From positions 58,249,681 through 58,313,680 of the forward strand of contig NC_088716.1 in assembly GCF_963576615.1 (NCBI RefSeq): a stretch of 64,000 bases of DNA, given 5' to 3'. A program made the translations under genes and the position numbers. The notes below the pieces were generated by a model that saw nothing but the letters and a program-made list of their open reading frames with translations, was not told the origin of the DNA and did not search any database. The DNA comes from Watersipora subatra (Eukaryota; Bryozoa; Gymnolaemata; Cheilostomatida; Watersiporidae). This document shows positions 1 through 11,370 of this stretch, piece after piece (position 1 is the stretch's first letter; each line of letters starts with the position of its first letter).

Positions 1-384
1 CCTTAAAATATCGGTTTCTCATTTGCTGTACTTGGAAGAGAAATAGGGTGTATCTTTATTTGATATACACTATTACCTTCTCAGATTCTCAATGTTCTCA
101 AATGTAATTTAATCTTGTGTCAGTGTTTGGTTTTAAATAAAACTAAAAAATGTGATGAATATCTGTGCTATCCAAACAACTTTCTACATAAGTGTTTCTC
201 TATGCAGCCCCAAACAGATCAGTTTACAATGGTGTTTATATAATAGTTATCAGGTGCATGCGAGAGGAAGCTCTATAATAATATTCATTTACATCTCTGT
301 GAGTTATAATGGTAGAAACTTGTACTACTGACATGGAGAAATCAATAACTTAATTTAACAAATATTTCCTGATGAGTGAGTTAA

Positions 385-435
385 CTTCTTAGCAACAGCG
401 CTGACTGTACTCCAGTCAACGCTGTTGCTAAGAAG
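385..435. repeat. Inverted repeat hairpin
   Basis: CTTCTTAGCAACAGCG is followed by its reverse complement after a tiny loop. 23 of 24 arm positions pair. The loop is too short for a typical microRNA precursor. Confidence 0.85.
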
Positions 436-1242
436 CAACAGTCAGTCTGGCTTGTATGACATGCCTAGAGAAACTAAATAATACATAATGATAAATATAG
501 AGAGCAAACAAGTGGTGCAAATAGACTGTAATACTCCGAACTCATTTTAGAAATTTTAGAAATTCACTAATTATTAATATGTACAGTAAATATATAGAAT
601 TTTGATGTTTTTACCAGGAGGTGTATGAATTATATATTTAATAAGGGTTTCTAAACCGCTCTATAAAACATTTTCACTTTATGATTGCAACACTGGAACG
701 AATTAAAATTGTATGGCGAGGGTCCACCAGACATATATATTTTGAATTGACAATTGCTATGATGCGGTTAATGCATAAGGTGTCATGCATGATGCTGAAC
801 GCACTGCATCATAATAGAAGCATCAACGTGTAAGGACCTTAAGTTCAGCAAGTAGTAGTAGTATATCAACATATAGGAGAAGTTTGGCTCAGCAGGCGGG
901 TGGTAAGAATGTATCAACACTGAAAAAGACCTTAAGTTTATCAGCATTCAGCAGGTCGTAAGTTCAGCAAATGTCAAACTCTAAAAGCTCTAAAATGTTC
1001 CACACGGCCTGATTTGCTTTAGTCAGCATTGACTGGTGAAATAAAGTAAAGATCAGAAGATATGCTGACCCGCCACTTTATAACGATGAGGTATAATACA
1101 ACCAGGTTAAACATACATACACTGTACATGTACTGGTAGGAGTTTAAAGTGAGTGCGCACTGTACTGTTAATAACAATTGAAACATCAAAGCTGAATTGG
1201 AGGTTTGTAAGATGAAAACTAAGTGATATTGTTGTTTTAACC

Positions 1243-1658
1243 CAAAAATACAGTAGTAACTAGTACCACAAATACAGTAGTAACTAGTACCACAAATACA
1301 GCAGTAACTAGTACCACAAATACAGTAGTAACTAGTACCACAAATACAGTAGTAACTAGTACCACAAATATAGTAGTAACTAGTATCACAAGTGCAGCAG
1401 TAACTAGTACCACAAATACAGTAGTAACTAGTACCACAAATACCGTAGCAACTAGTACCACAAATACAGTAGTAACTAGTACCAAAAATACAGTAGTAAC
1501 TAGTACCACAAATATAGTAGTAACTAGTATCACAAATACAGCAGTAACTAGTACCACAAATACAGTAGTAACTAGTATCACAAATACAGCAGTAACTAGT
1601 ACCACAAATACAGTAGTAACTAGTACCACAAATACAGTAGTAACTAGTACCACAAATA
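1243..1658 (+). repeat. 24-base minisatellite, left part
   Basis: About 17 copies of CAGTAGTAACTAGTACCACA plus AATA. The period of 24 keeps a - strand frame open (VLVTTVFV repeated), which is an artefact, not a gene. The array continues at 2085 after the SINE. Confidence 0.95.
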
Positions 1659-2084
1659 AAAATAATGGCATGCTTCTATCATGTAGTGACAATGCTTGGT
1701 AGTGTTCTCTAGTAGAGAAACACACCACCACGACTAGGTTTTTTTATAAGCTACCTTGGGTGGTCCTAAAACTTATCAAGGGCTTCTTCTGGAACTGTCA
1801 GATTAACCTGAAGGGATACATTTTTGCAACACGTCCAGTCTGACAGAACCAGGTAGCCATTTCACTTGTCCAATGTGCTAAGGACAGAGGTGGATGTTTA
1901 ACATGCCCACATTGTCAGTGTGGTACACGGGCCTCCAAGTTAAGGCCCAGATCCAAAAGACCCAGCAATTTAGGATTGAAAGCTTGCTGAGAGCTTTTTG
2001 TCAGATTGGCATTAAGCAGGGATCGAACCACCAACCCCATGGTTGATAGTCAAAGATGATACCACTAAGCCAGCTTGACACCCA
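1659..2084 (-). mobile_element. tRNA-derived SINE (family A), copy 1
   Basis: Collinear with 8161-8587 including the tRNA-like head (B box GGTTCGATCCC). It lies inside a 24-base minisatellite and is bordered by near-identical 13-base flanks (AGTACCACAAATA and AGTACCTCAAATA), which are both array sequence and target duplication. The 3' hairpin seen in copy 2 is decayed here. Confidence 0.85.
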
Positions 2085-2305
2085 AGTACCTCAAATACAG
2101 CAGTAACTAGTACCACAAATACAGTAGTAACTAGTACTACCAATACACTAGTAACTAGTACCGCAAATACAGCGGTAACTAGTGCCACAAATACAGCAGT
2201 AACTAGTATCACAAGTACAGCAGTAACTAGTACCACAAATACAGCAGTAACTAGTGCCACAAATGCAGTAGTAACTAGTGCCACAAATACCGTAGTAACT
2301 AATGA
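2085..2305 (+). repeat. 24-base minisatellite, right part
   Basis: Same unit as 1243-1658, about 9 more diverged copies. The last unit fades out near 2305. Confidence 0.93.
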
Positions 2306-4235
2306 ATGGTTGGGATGCAAGGACCAAGTATTACGGTATCTTGTGATAATGAAATAAAAAACAATCGACAACCAATCATAATAACATCAGTCCTAAAAAA
2401 ATATTGACGCATTCCAAATAAACTACCTGATAGCGCATTTATTAGGAAATTAGATTTGCTGAGTGCGTTACAGTGACAATATTTGCTTTTGTGTGTTGAG
2501 CCACTGATATTATACAGGCTTAGCGGTGAAAAACTGGCACCTGTTTAATTTCTCAAGATCCCTTCATAAACTAGGCTCTTTTTCACCTGAGAGTCTGAGT
2601 GTCTTGGACAGCATGTCGACCCTACAAGGTGCTTGAAATTGACTAGAGTAAGACAGCACGCCCTTAGACACAACTTTCATAATTTGATTAGGGTGGAGAG
2701 TTGAAAAACTGCCAATGTATACATAGCATATTTGGCACCTGAGTTATTTTTAGCTTCATTGCAAGCATCACTCTACATTTAAACATGGATGCTAAAAACA
2801 AGATGATGACCTTGTGAATTGTTAGCAGCAGATGTGCCAAACATACCAAAGATGTAGGTAGACGTTTTATGTTTAACTTGCAACTTCTTTGGCATCATGC
2901 TGGCAATTATTTCTTATTCACCACACCTAACTTTAAGGTCTCTGCCAATGCTGGCACTACGCTAGCTTGTCCACAATCAGTGCCATTTCCGTCATTACCT
3001 CTCTGACTGCCTCTCTGCCAGCCTACCTGCTGCCGGTTAGCAGTACTCTCATCTTGACCTATAATTGACTATGCTGGTACTTTTACACTGATGATATTAA
3101 TAAAAAGTGTATACCAGGTGCTTATGATTTTGCTACAACCAGCTTGTGATATCTTTAGATTCCCTCAATGCACCAGCCTTCAAATATAAAAAATATATAT
3201 ATCCTTATCGTACCCTACCCATATCCATCAACTTGAAGTTGTACTCTACATGCCAATTTCCACATTGCTTAACCGACACACACACTACTCCGTATGAACG
3301 ACCCTCGAGCAGATCCGATAGAATCATTTTTAGCCTAACCAAATGATTTGGCTACAAAGCAAGTGTTTGATTTTGTAGCCAGCAATTGTGTAACTATTTA
3401 TCAAATCTTCAGAGCGGTTCTTAATGATGGATGAACACTCGTGTGCTCATCCCTGTCAAGGCATCTAATCCGACTGACTCGGTTCTCACATACCTTGGGT
3501 GGTACCACAAACAAAACTAAAGCTATGGTAATTTTCCAATGAACTGACTGATGTACAACTAGAAGTTTGTCTTTTTATATCTCGCATACCTCGACCACGT
3601 GAACTATATATAAAAAAGTATTTTAAATGCTGTTGCTAGGGGTCACTTTATTCTTAAACCTTTTACCGCTAGCTTTTTACAAAAAAACACAACAATTGCT
3701 TGGTGATAAGTTGTTTATGAATAGAACAATTTTTCATAAGTCGACTCCTAACTAACATTGATGTTTTATTTTTGTTTCTGCCAGTCCGTCGGACTGACGT
3801 TGCCTAAAAGTCTTTTTTGAAATAACATACTTGATATACAAAATTGATTTTGACATTGATCTTGAGGAGACCTTGTGGATTTGCTCAAATGTCTTGCAAA
3901 ACTCTCATGGCGTTGTTGAGAATTAGGAAAGTGTAAATGGCAAAAATAACGTAACAACAAGTTATCTTTGCAAACTAAAATAGAAATAACTAAAGGTAAT
4001 GGAATTAGCATGTTATATGAACTTATAGCTATATTGAATTTATTGGAACACTGGAAAAGTCTACAAATTATGTTCATAAAGAACTGAAAAACGAGCTTGG
4101 AAAAGCCTATATTTAGACGCAGCAAAACGCAACAATGTAATTAAATTGAGGTAGTCAATATTACCAATAATCGATGATAACGATAAAAGTTCTAGTGTTG
4201 TCAACTCTTTGTCTATCGTAGTGTAATATGCTGTT
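2306..4235. other. No gene or element identified
   Basis: Unique AT-rich sequence. A - strand ATGAGAGTACTGCTAACC followed by a GT near 3027-3048 could be a tiny first exon but has no partner. The - strand frame at 3766-4125 has no coding character. Confidence 0.4.
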
Positions 4236-4459
4236 TTATCTCCCGCCTTTGTGATTAGCCTTAGCTCTCACCTTTGTGATTAGCCTTGCTTTCTTGCCAA
4301 GCTCAACCTTTGCATGTTTGCTACCATAAAAGTTCTTCTCTATGGCAGAAAGCTTCTTTTGAGCCAAAACAAGGGCACTGCTGAGAATTGACCTGGCATG
4401 TTTGAGAGACTTTGGCGCCCGCCCTTCCAATCCATCGATTGTCAGCTTAGGAGCCATCG
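4236..4459 (-). CDS. Unrecognised Lys-rich exon with stop
   Basis: After the acceptor GGTTTTTAG come two bases and ATG, then 73 residues starting MAPKLTIDGLEGRAPKSLKH and ending in a basic tail (ITKVRAKANHKGGR) and TAA. The composition (about 20 percent Lys/Arg, amphipathic middle) and the clean acceptor favour a real exon whose start may be this ATG. A short direct repeat of CACCTTTGTGATTAGCCTT at the 3' end marks a local duplication that added codons. The family is unknown. Confidence 0.4.
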
Positions 4460-4855
4460 CTAAAAACCAATAAATCATTTTGAAATAGGCCTATTGACAG
4501 ATTATTGCAAATGGAATAGTTGTATGTGCAATAAGATGTCATACCTGCTAGACAGCTTCTGACTTAGTAACCAGACTATATAAGCTATGTTATAATTTTG
4601 TAACAAAAGTAAAACATAACTTCAGTCTTCATAACTTCGTTTTTATTGCAAAACAATAGAAATTAAATTCTCAATTCTAGATGACAATTTCCTCTTGAGT
4701 GTATACACCTATGATTAGTTTTAGGTAGACAAAACATCCGTGGGCATTCCAGCAGCCACAGTTGTTATGGATAAATATTGAACTTCAGCCAGAGGGCAAG
4801 CTAGATTCATTGCCTATAAACTACAACTAATGGTATAAGGAGTTTACAAGTACCT

Positions 4856-4995
4856 GTGTAACATGTCAACAACTACCTGCATACTGTGTCTAATACTCCC
4901 TTCACCATGTGTCAATAACTACCTGCATAATGTGTCTGATACTACCATCACCATGTGTCTACAAGCCCCTGCATACGGTGTCCACTACTGATTAC
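4856..4995 (+). repeat. Degenerate ~60-base tandem repeat
   Basis: Three diverged units share ACTACCTGCATACTGTGTCT and CACCATGTGTC. No coding potential. Confidence 0.6.
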
Positions 4996-6090
4996 GAACT
5001 GTGTTAATGTCTATAGGGCTTTTCTTCAGCCTTTATTTGACAGATAAATCATTGAAATTATTACAATTCTGAACTACTTCCAAACATGTGAGATATGTGC
5101 GACTTACATTTTTACCTAGTCTAATCCATTTGTTTTCAGCTTCAAACTAGACTACTCGACTTCTCCTCAGAGCTCATAATGAAGCCAAGGATAGTGTTTA
5201 ACTTAGCAACTGCCAATCTGTTTGACCAAACAGTCAGTGTCGCCTCAGAGCTTTGCGTTCAATAGATAACTCGATGGCAGCTACGCATGTCATTATATCT
5301 ATTGTCACGTCCAGCCAATTTGCATAAGCGTGGTCTGCTTGCGGACTGATAGAGTATCTGAGACAAGTGTTTTATTACGCAATATCAGTTTCATAAATAT
5401 AACAATATCATAAATATTGTGTGTAACATTCGTATGCTGCCTGTGTAGGAGACTTGGAACGAAGCCAAAGTTAGTTTAGTATTTTACAGCTGAGTTAAGC
5501 TTTGTTTGCAAATCCACTGCAGAAAACGCTTCAGTTGATCAAATGTGTGACTGCAGTTTTATATCTGATACTAAGAATGCGTTCGCCTGTGTGTTTGAAA
5601 GGGTTTGATGATAATGTAAGCTGCAATTGAAACAAATTATATGGCTAATATTCAGTAGGAAATTATATTATATGTTCTGCATGAAACTAGATAGCAGAAC
5701 TGCGATTTGAAATCATTTAGCACATCTCTTATAATCTTACAAAATACAAAGACAGAACAAGATGAGATTAGTTTCGCCTAGATACAAAATGCATGATTAT
5801 AAATCTATTTGTCTATCTGTGCAAACAATTATCTGCAGACTCACACAGTGGTTACCTTCAGGTATTTTCTAGTAGCAGCTGAGCTGTACTCGCTGAAATA
5901 CTTGCATTGACTTGCCCTTATTGCCAATGTTTCCATTGTGCGGGTGGTGTGAACTCGGAGTAGTGCACACATTGAGTTACTGCGCTATAAGTGTTTCAAC
6001 GGACGTTCGTATGTTGCAGATTAATGCCAGTGCTTTGTTAAAAAAGATAAGAAATTCCGCGCCACTCACAACGGCACACTCCTGTCTCAC

Positions 6091-6206
6091 CTGCATGACA
6101 TTCTTTTGCTCATCAATCATAAACTTGTGCCGTTTCAATATTTCGCAAGCGTGAAATATTCGATCAAATGTTGCGAGTAAAAGTTGTGAGTTTTTGCAGA
6201 AGATTT
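6091..6206 (-). CDS. Unrecognised exon with good donor
   Basis: The open segment reads KNSQLLLATFDRIFHACEIL and then KRHKFMIDEQKNVMQ before GTGAGA, a strong donor. The acceptor CCGCAAG is plausible. Coding-like composition and a phase-0 end suggest an internal exon. It might belong with the exon at 4236-4459 on the same strand, but the phases would need another exon between them. Confidence 0.3.
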
Positions 6207-7149
6207 CTTGCGGAAAAAGTAAACTTGCAGATTAACTGTAGCAAGGAAACATGGTGACTACAGGCGCTTCATGCTACTTTTTCCCTGCCACCAGCTCACC
6301 TAGATTCCTAGAGATAGCTTACAAGAACCTAATCTAATAATTAATCCTACCTTAGTTGAGTTCAGTCCGTCGACACTACATCAGCGAGTGGCTATAGTAT
6401 ATCTGCCAGGTCTCTATTGCTGACATATATAACTACCTAGTAACCGCTGCTGACAGCTGATGAATAGACATGGAAGGTGACTAAACATTACGAGGTGTAC
6501 TTGTTCACTTTGGCACAAAGTCCCAATTGTCCATTGCTCACTAATGCTCTTCACGAATCTGAATGCTTCATTCAAAGCGATCTTTATGTTGTATTGTAGC
6601 TGAGCATGTGTTATTATAATACTTCTAAGGTTGTGGCCTTTCAATAAAATTTAATAACGTCTACACCGTTTCACGGCTCACGATCAATCATCGGTTGAGA
6701 GACTGGCAGCGATTTATCAGTTTATTGTTGTCGCCTCTGCTGTCTCACCTTTTACCGTCGCCCATTTGCTGCGTACTTTACCCCACTTGGCAAGCTGTTC
6801 CATTGTAGAATGCGCTATTCCACAATTAGCGATAAAGGATAATTGATGAGATTAGTTTTTGTGCCCAATTGATTTAACCGATTAAGTTAACAAATGTCTC
6901 GGGAGTTGAGTGCGGTTGAACTTAATATGTTTTTAGCCTTTTACTCCTTTCAGAACCAACTTTTTTCTTGGCCAGCTTTTGTCAACTTGGTACACTTTCT
7001 GAGCCTCTCTCACACCAAAAGTTACTTTTATCAAATAATTGGCCAAGACAATGCTAAACTGTATATATGTAACAATACAACCATTCCAGCATTATATTAT
7101 TATCACTAGCATCCTCGCACTTCACACACCATGAGAGATTGTCAGGTGT

Positions 7150-7366
7150 GGTAGCTATGTGCACAATTACTCCAAAATGCAATAATGCATTGGTGAATGC
7201 TGCAGGTGAATGCTGCAAGTTCGAATCCTGAGTGATGCGATCTTTTTCCCAGCATCCAACTCTGGCTTCAGAAAGACGGACAGACGGACAGACGGACCGA
7301 CGGACAGATAGACAGATGGATAAACAGAGAGAAGATGAACAGGCATTGCTCTTATTATAGTAAACA
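7150..7366 (+). mobile_element. tRNA-core dispersed repeat (family B) copy
   Basis: Begins at TGTGCACAATTACTC, has a B box (GTTCGAATCC near 7219), a GACGGACAGACGG tract and ends GCTCTTATTATAGTA, the family end also seen at 21795. Confidence 0.65.
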
Positions 7367-8160
7367 TATAGTAATGATTGTTATATGGAAAGTGTGAAAA
7401 CTGTACTAATGTTATCTGCATGCAAACAGCTCAGCTCCAAAATACTGCCACATGCCCTAACATAGTTGAGTGAACCGATCTCAGGCGGCATGCCATTTAT
7501 TTCTGCCTTGTTATGCTGATTTCATTGAGAGCTGGCCTGTGCTTCAAAACAAATAGCAACGCAATGCAGGCTTCTGTTTTATTTGTTGATTTAAAACCTC
7601 CTCTAAACAGTGGCTCCTTTTCCGCAAACAATCCAATTAGATATTTTTAGTCATTTTAGTTATTCAATAGATTTATTTAACAGTTTTACGTTATGTCTAT
7701 GATCCTTGTAATACTGAATGGTTCTTTTTCCCAGAGAGCCAAATACAAGCTTTTTAGAGTATTTTACAGTGAATAAATGTATTGTATGCAGCTTAGAATT
7801 AGTATTTAGAAAAAATAAAACTATGACAGCGGCATTGTTTATCCATTTTAAAAAAATGGATATGGGCAGACAACTTTCCATTTATCAAGAGTAGTTTATC
7901 ATAAAGCAATTTATAAATATGAGATAGAAATGGAAGTGAGTAGAATATGCTAGTTGTTTCTATTTGAATAAATCATTAAATGTATGTTTGGTTTGTAGCT
8001 GTCATGTTTGAGACATTTCTTTTTTAAGATGGAAGTAAAAGACAGCATTTAATTGAATGCTGAAAGCTAGTTGCAAAAATTTATTCTTGTGTAGAACATT
8101 TGCGGCGATAAGGTTCTTTGACTTTAACCTCAAGCTCTGATTTGAACTTGTAGTATTATA

Positions 8161-8587
8161 ATATAATGGCATGCTTCTGTCATGTAGTGACAGAAGCATG
8201 ATAGAAACACACAGGTGTGACAGAAACACACCACCAGGACTAGGTTTTTATAAGCTACCTTGGGTGGTCCTAACACTTATCAAGGGCTTCTTCTGGAACT
8301 GTCAGAATAACCTGAAGGGATACATTTTGCAACACATCCAGTCTGACAGAGCCAGGTAGCCATTTCACTTGTTCAATGTGCGAAGGACAGAGGTGGATAT
8401 TTAACGTGCCCACATTGTCAGTGTGGTACACAGGGCCTCCAAGTTAAGGCCTAGATCCAAAAGACCCAGCAATTTAGGGTTGAAAGCTTGCTGAGAGCTT
8501 TTTGTCAGATTAGCATTAAGCTGGGCTCGAACCACCAACCGCATGGTTAACAATCAAAGACGATACCACTAAGCCAGCCTGACACCC
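8161..8587 (-). mobile_element. tRNA-derived SINE (family A), copy 2
   Basis: About 427 bases, flanked by a perfect 12-base target duplication TGTAGTATTATA (8149-8160 and 8588-8599). On the - strand it starts with a tRNA-like head: A box near 8562-8575 (GGCTTAGTGGTATC) and B box at 8523-8533 (GGTTCGAGCCC). The 3' end carries a perfect 13-base hairpin (CATGCTTCTGTCA, loop TGTAG) at 8170-8200. It is nearly collinear with copy 1 at 1659-2084. Confidence 0.88.
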
Positions 8588-8644
8588 TGTAGTATTATAT
8601 GAGGAGTATAAACCATACCTGATATCTATTTTGATAAACCCCAC

Positions 8645-9290
8645 ATTGTCATTGATGTGTGTATGTGTATGCGTACGTGTATGCGCATGCATATGCGTAT
8701 GCGTATGCGTATGCGTATGCGTATGCGTATACGTATGTGTATGCGTATGTGTATGCGTATGTGTATGCGTATGTGTATGCGTCTGTGTATGCGTATGTGT
8801 ATGCGTATGTGTATGCGTATGCGTATGCGTATGTGTATGCGTATACGTATGTGTATGCGTATGCGTATGCGTATGCGTATGAGTATGCGTATGCGTATGT
8901 GAATGCGTATGTGTATGCGTATGTGTATGCGTATGTGTATGCGTATGTGTATGCGTGTGCGTATGTGTATACGTATGTGTATGCGTATGTGTATGTGTAT
9001 GCGTATGTGTATGCGTATGTGTATGCGTATGCATATGCGTATGTGTATGCGTATGTGAATGCGTATGTGTATGCGTATGTGTATGCGTATGTGTATGCGT
9101 ATGTGTATGCGTATGTGTATGCGTATGTGTATACGTATGTGTATGCGTATGTGTATGCATATGCGTATGCGTATGCGTATGTGAATGCGTATGTGTATGC
9201 GTATGTGTGTGCGTGTTTGTATGCGTATGTGTATGCGTATGTGTATGCGTATGCGTATGTGTATGCATGCGCATATGTGCACGCATGCAC
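8645..9290 (+). repeat. (GTATGC/GTATGT)n microsatellite
   Basis: About 640 bases of hexamers alternating GTATGC and GTATGT. All six frames stay open through it and give meaningless His/Thr, Cys/Val or Tyr/Ala strings. Alternating purine-pyrimidine sequence with many TGCG steps can form Z-DNA. Confidence 0.97.
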
Positions 9291-9907
9291 GTGTGACTCT
9301 GTTAGTTCATGTAAATGCTATTTCCAGCAATTTTAGCCGATTTCATTCAAACTTTGCGCATAAATGCTCCGTACCTTCCGCCGAGCCACAAAAAATATTT
9401 GGATTCAAAACGCCGTCTGGTTCTTGAGAACCAGCCTCTAAAACACCTACTTGCGGGCTGTCTGTTTAAACGTGAAAAAAATCCCCGGCATCGCCGATCT
9501 TACTGCTAGTGGTTTCTAAGAGATAAATTATTTTTCTTTGAAACAGACTATTTTAGAAATAATTTAAAAGTTAGGGAGTTTGCTCGGGCGCATCAGACAA
9601 AAGCACGACACTGCAAAAAAAGTCTAAAGATTCTTTAACCGGCAACAAATGAGATTTTAGATAAAAACCTGTAACTTTAGAAAAATTGGTCCAAAAGAAA
9701 ATTAGCGTGTGTTCATTTGTGATCATGCAGCTTTACAATAATCTAAAACCTCCATAACCTTAAGTAGTAAATTGTAAAAATCCCTTCAAAAACATCAGAA
9801 AATGGGCTGTATTGATTGCAAGTAAAAATGTGTCTACAACTAATCTTTGTTAGTTATGGTGTTTATGTTAGTTCAGGCAATAGTTTTGCTACCATTATTA
9901 GCTCATG
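9291..9907. other. No gene identified; short GC-richer patch
   Basis: Most is AT-rich and empty. At 9340-9510 a more GC-rich patch carries a + strand frame containing LPPSHKKYLDSKRRL that stops at TGC-TAG. It may be a decayed coding or mobile fragment; I recognise nothing in it. Confidence 0.3.
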
Positions 9908-10176
9908 TGTGTGTGTGTGCGTGCGTGCGTGCGTGTGTGTGTGTGTATTTATTTTCATCAACAGAAACAATACAGAAAAATAAACTGCATATTAGTAAAT
10001 ATATCAGGTTAATTACAAATTAGTGAGAAAATAAAAAGAGTATAGCAAAATTCACTCAACCTGAGCACGAGATAATGATGATGGAGCCATAGGTGCGCTG
10101 TAGCCCAGCTAATGTTGCGCAAACCCCAAAAACAGTCAACAGCAGCAGAACAAAGGCAGGCCTCAGCCCACCCTAG
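9908..10176 (-). mobile_element. 3' untranslated part and CA tail of the reverse transcriptase element
   Basis: Downstream of the RT stop the - strand runs through non-coding sequence into ATAAATACACACAC, a (CA/CG)n tract at 9908-9947. A simple-repeat tail directly after the 3' region is common in such elements; whether the tract came with the insertion is inferred. Confidence 0.5.
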
Positions 10177-11367
10177 TCAGAGAGACAGGAGATAGCATTT
10201 TACTTGTTTTTTAAAGTCAAATTTGTTTACAATTTTCTTCAATCTGTCAGGTAGGTTATTCCAACAAAAGGTTGTTTGATATTGAATAGTTTTTTGCCCA
10301 GCACTAGATGTAAACAAGGGAATATGAAGATTTAGAAGAGAGTGACGAGTACTATAAGAGTGTGTTGGTCCCCCATTCCCAGATGAATAAAATACAGTAT
10401 GACCCCTTAGCAGCAGCTTTAACGTATATAACTTATCTATAGGTAAAATATTAGTTTGAGTAAACAATTCTTTTGATGGATAGTCAAAGGGTTTATGACA
10501 TATAATTCGCACTAGCTTTTTCTGAAAGAGTTTAATTTTATTTAAAAATATGTCAGGCGAATTGCCCCAAGATTCGAGGCAGTAAATAAGTTTAGAATTC
10601 ACCAAGGAGTTATATAATGTAATCATTATTTCTCGTGGGAAGTACTTTGATAACCTATAGAAAAGTCCAACCGCTGAACGAAGGTCCTTTAGTATGTTAG
10701 ATATATGAGTAGACCAATTCAGATTATTATCAAGCCAAACACCTAGGAATTTAAAATGATCGGTCTGTTTTAATATGTTATTTCCTATTTGCAGAGAGTG
10801 CATTTTTAAATTAAATTTGTTCTGCGGATTTTTCATAAGCATATAATTAGTTTTCTCAATATTAATTGTGAGTTGGTTACTGATGCACCAGCATCGGAAG
10901 ATTTCCAAATCTTCATTTATCTGAGGTAACCTGCTGTTAAGGTTACTTGATTCTAAAAAAAGAGTTGTGTCATCTGCATAGAGAATAGGTTGTAAGTATT
11001 TTAATGATTTGCAAAGATCGTTTATATAAATCAAAAACAGTGTTGGGCCCAAAATTGAACCTTGTGGAACCCCACAGGTTACGCGTTTTTCAGTAGATAG
11101 TACATTACTAATTTTTGTTCGTTGAAATCTGTCATGTAAATAGCTTTTAACCCAAATAATACTTGGACTACTGAAATTTAATTTTGTTAGTTTTTGTAAA
11201 AGAATATCATGGTTAATAGTGTCAAATGCTTTGCTAAAATCAATAAAAATTCCTAACACACTGTTTCCTTTGTTAAAAGCCTCAAAAGTTCTATTCGTAA
11301 AAGCTGACAAAGCGTCAGAAGTCCCACGTTTTGCTCTAAAACCAAATTGATATGTAATAGAAGCTTT
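10177..11367 (-). mobile_element. CR1/Jockey-type reverse transcriptase, 5'-truncated
   Basis: A 396-codon frame covers most of a non-LTR retrotransposon reverse transcriptase and its C-terminal tail. Visible in order: FGFR fingers segment, IDFSKAFDTINH, GVPQGSILGPTLFLIYINDL, the catalytic YADDT, a LGVWLDNNLNW thumb segment and a terminal WNNLPDRLKKI motif. The frame is intact to its stop, so the copy is young, but the endonuclease and the start of the RT are missing and an in-frame TAG lies at 11368. The 5' truncation is typical of target-primed insertion. The 3' end probably reaches the (CA)n tail near 9949. Confidence 0.9.
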
Positions 11368-11370
11368 CTA

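Noticed and set aside
1237-2371. - strand frames made of repeated VLVTTVFV
   Set aside because: They are the 24-base minisatellite read in frame; the frame stays open only because 24 is divisible by three.
3027-3048. Tiny - strand first exon reading MRVLLTGS before GT
   Set aside because: It looks like the start of a nucleotide-binding enzyme, but no continuation exon was found in the 3 kb to the left; eight residues can arise by chance.
8520-8587. Possible tRNA gene on the - strand
   Set aside because: It is the tRNA-like head of a SINE with a target duplication; the stems do not close.
8516-9336. Frames rich in His/Thr, Cys/Val or Tyr/Ala on both strands
   Set aside because: All are translations of the GTATGC/GTATGT hexamer tract, open in every frame, with no conserved protein features.
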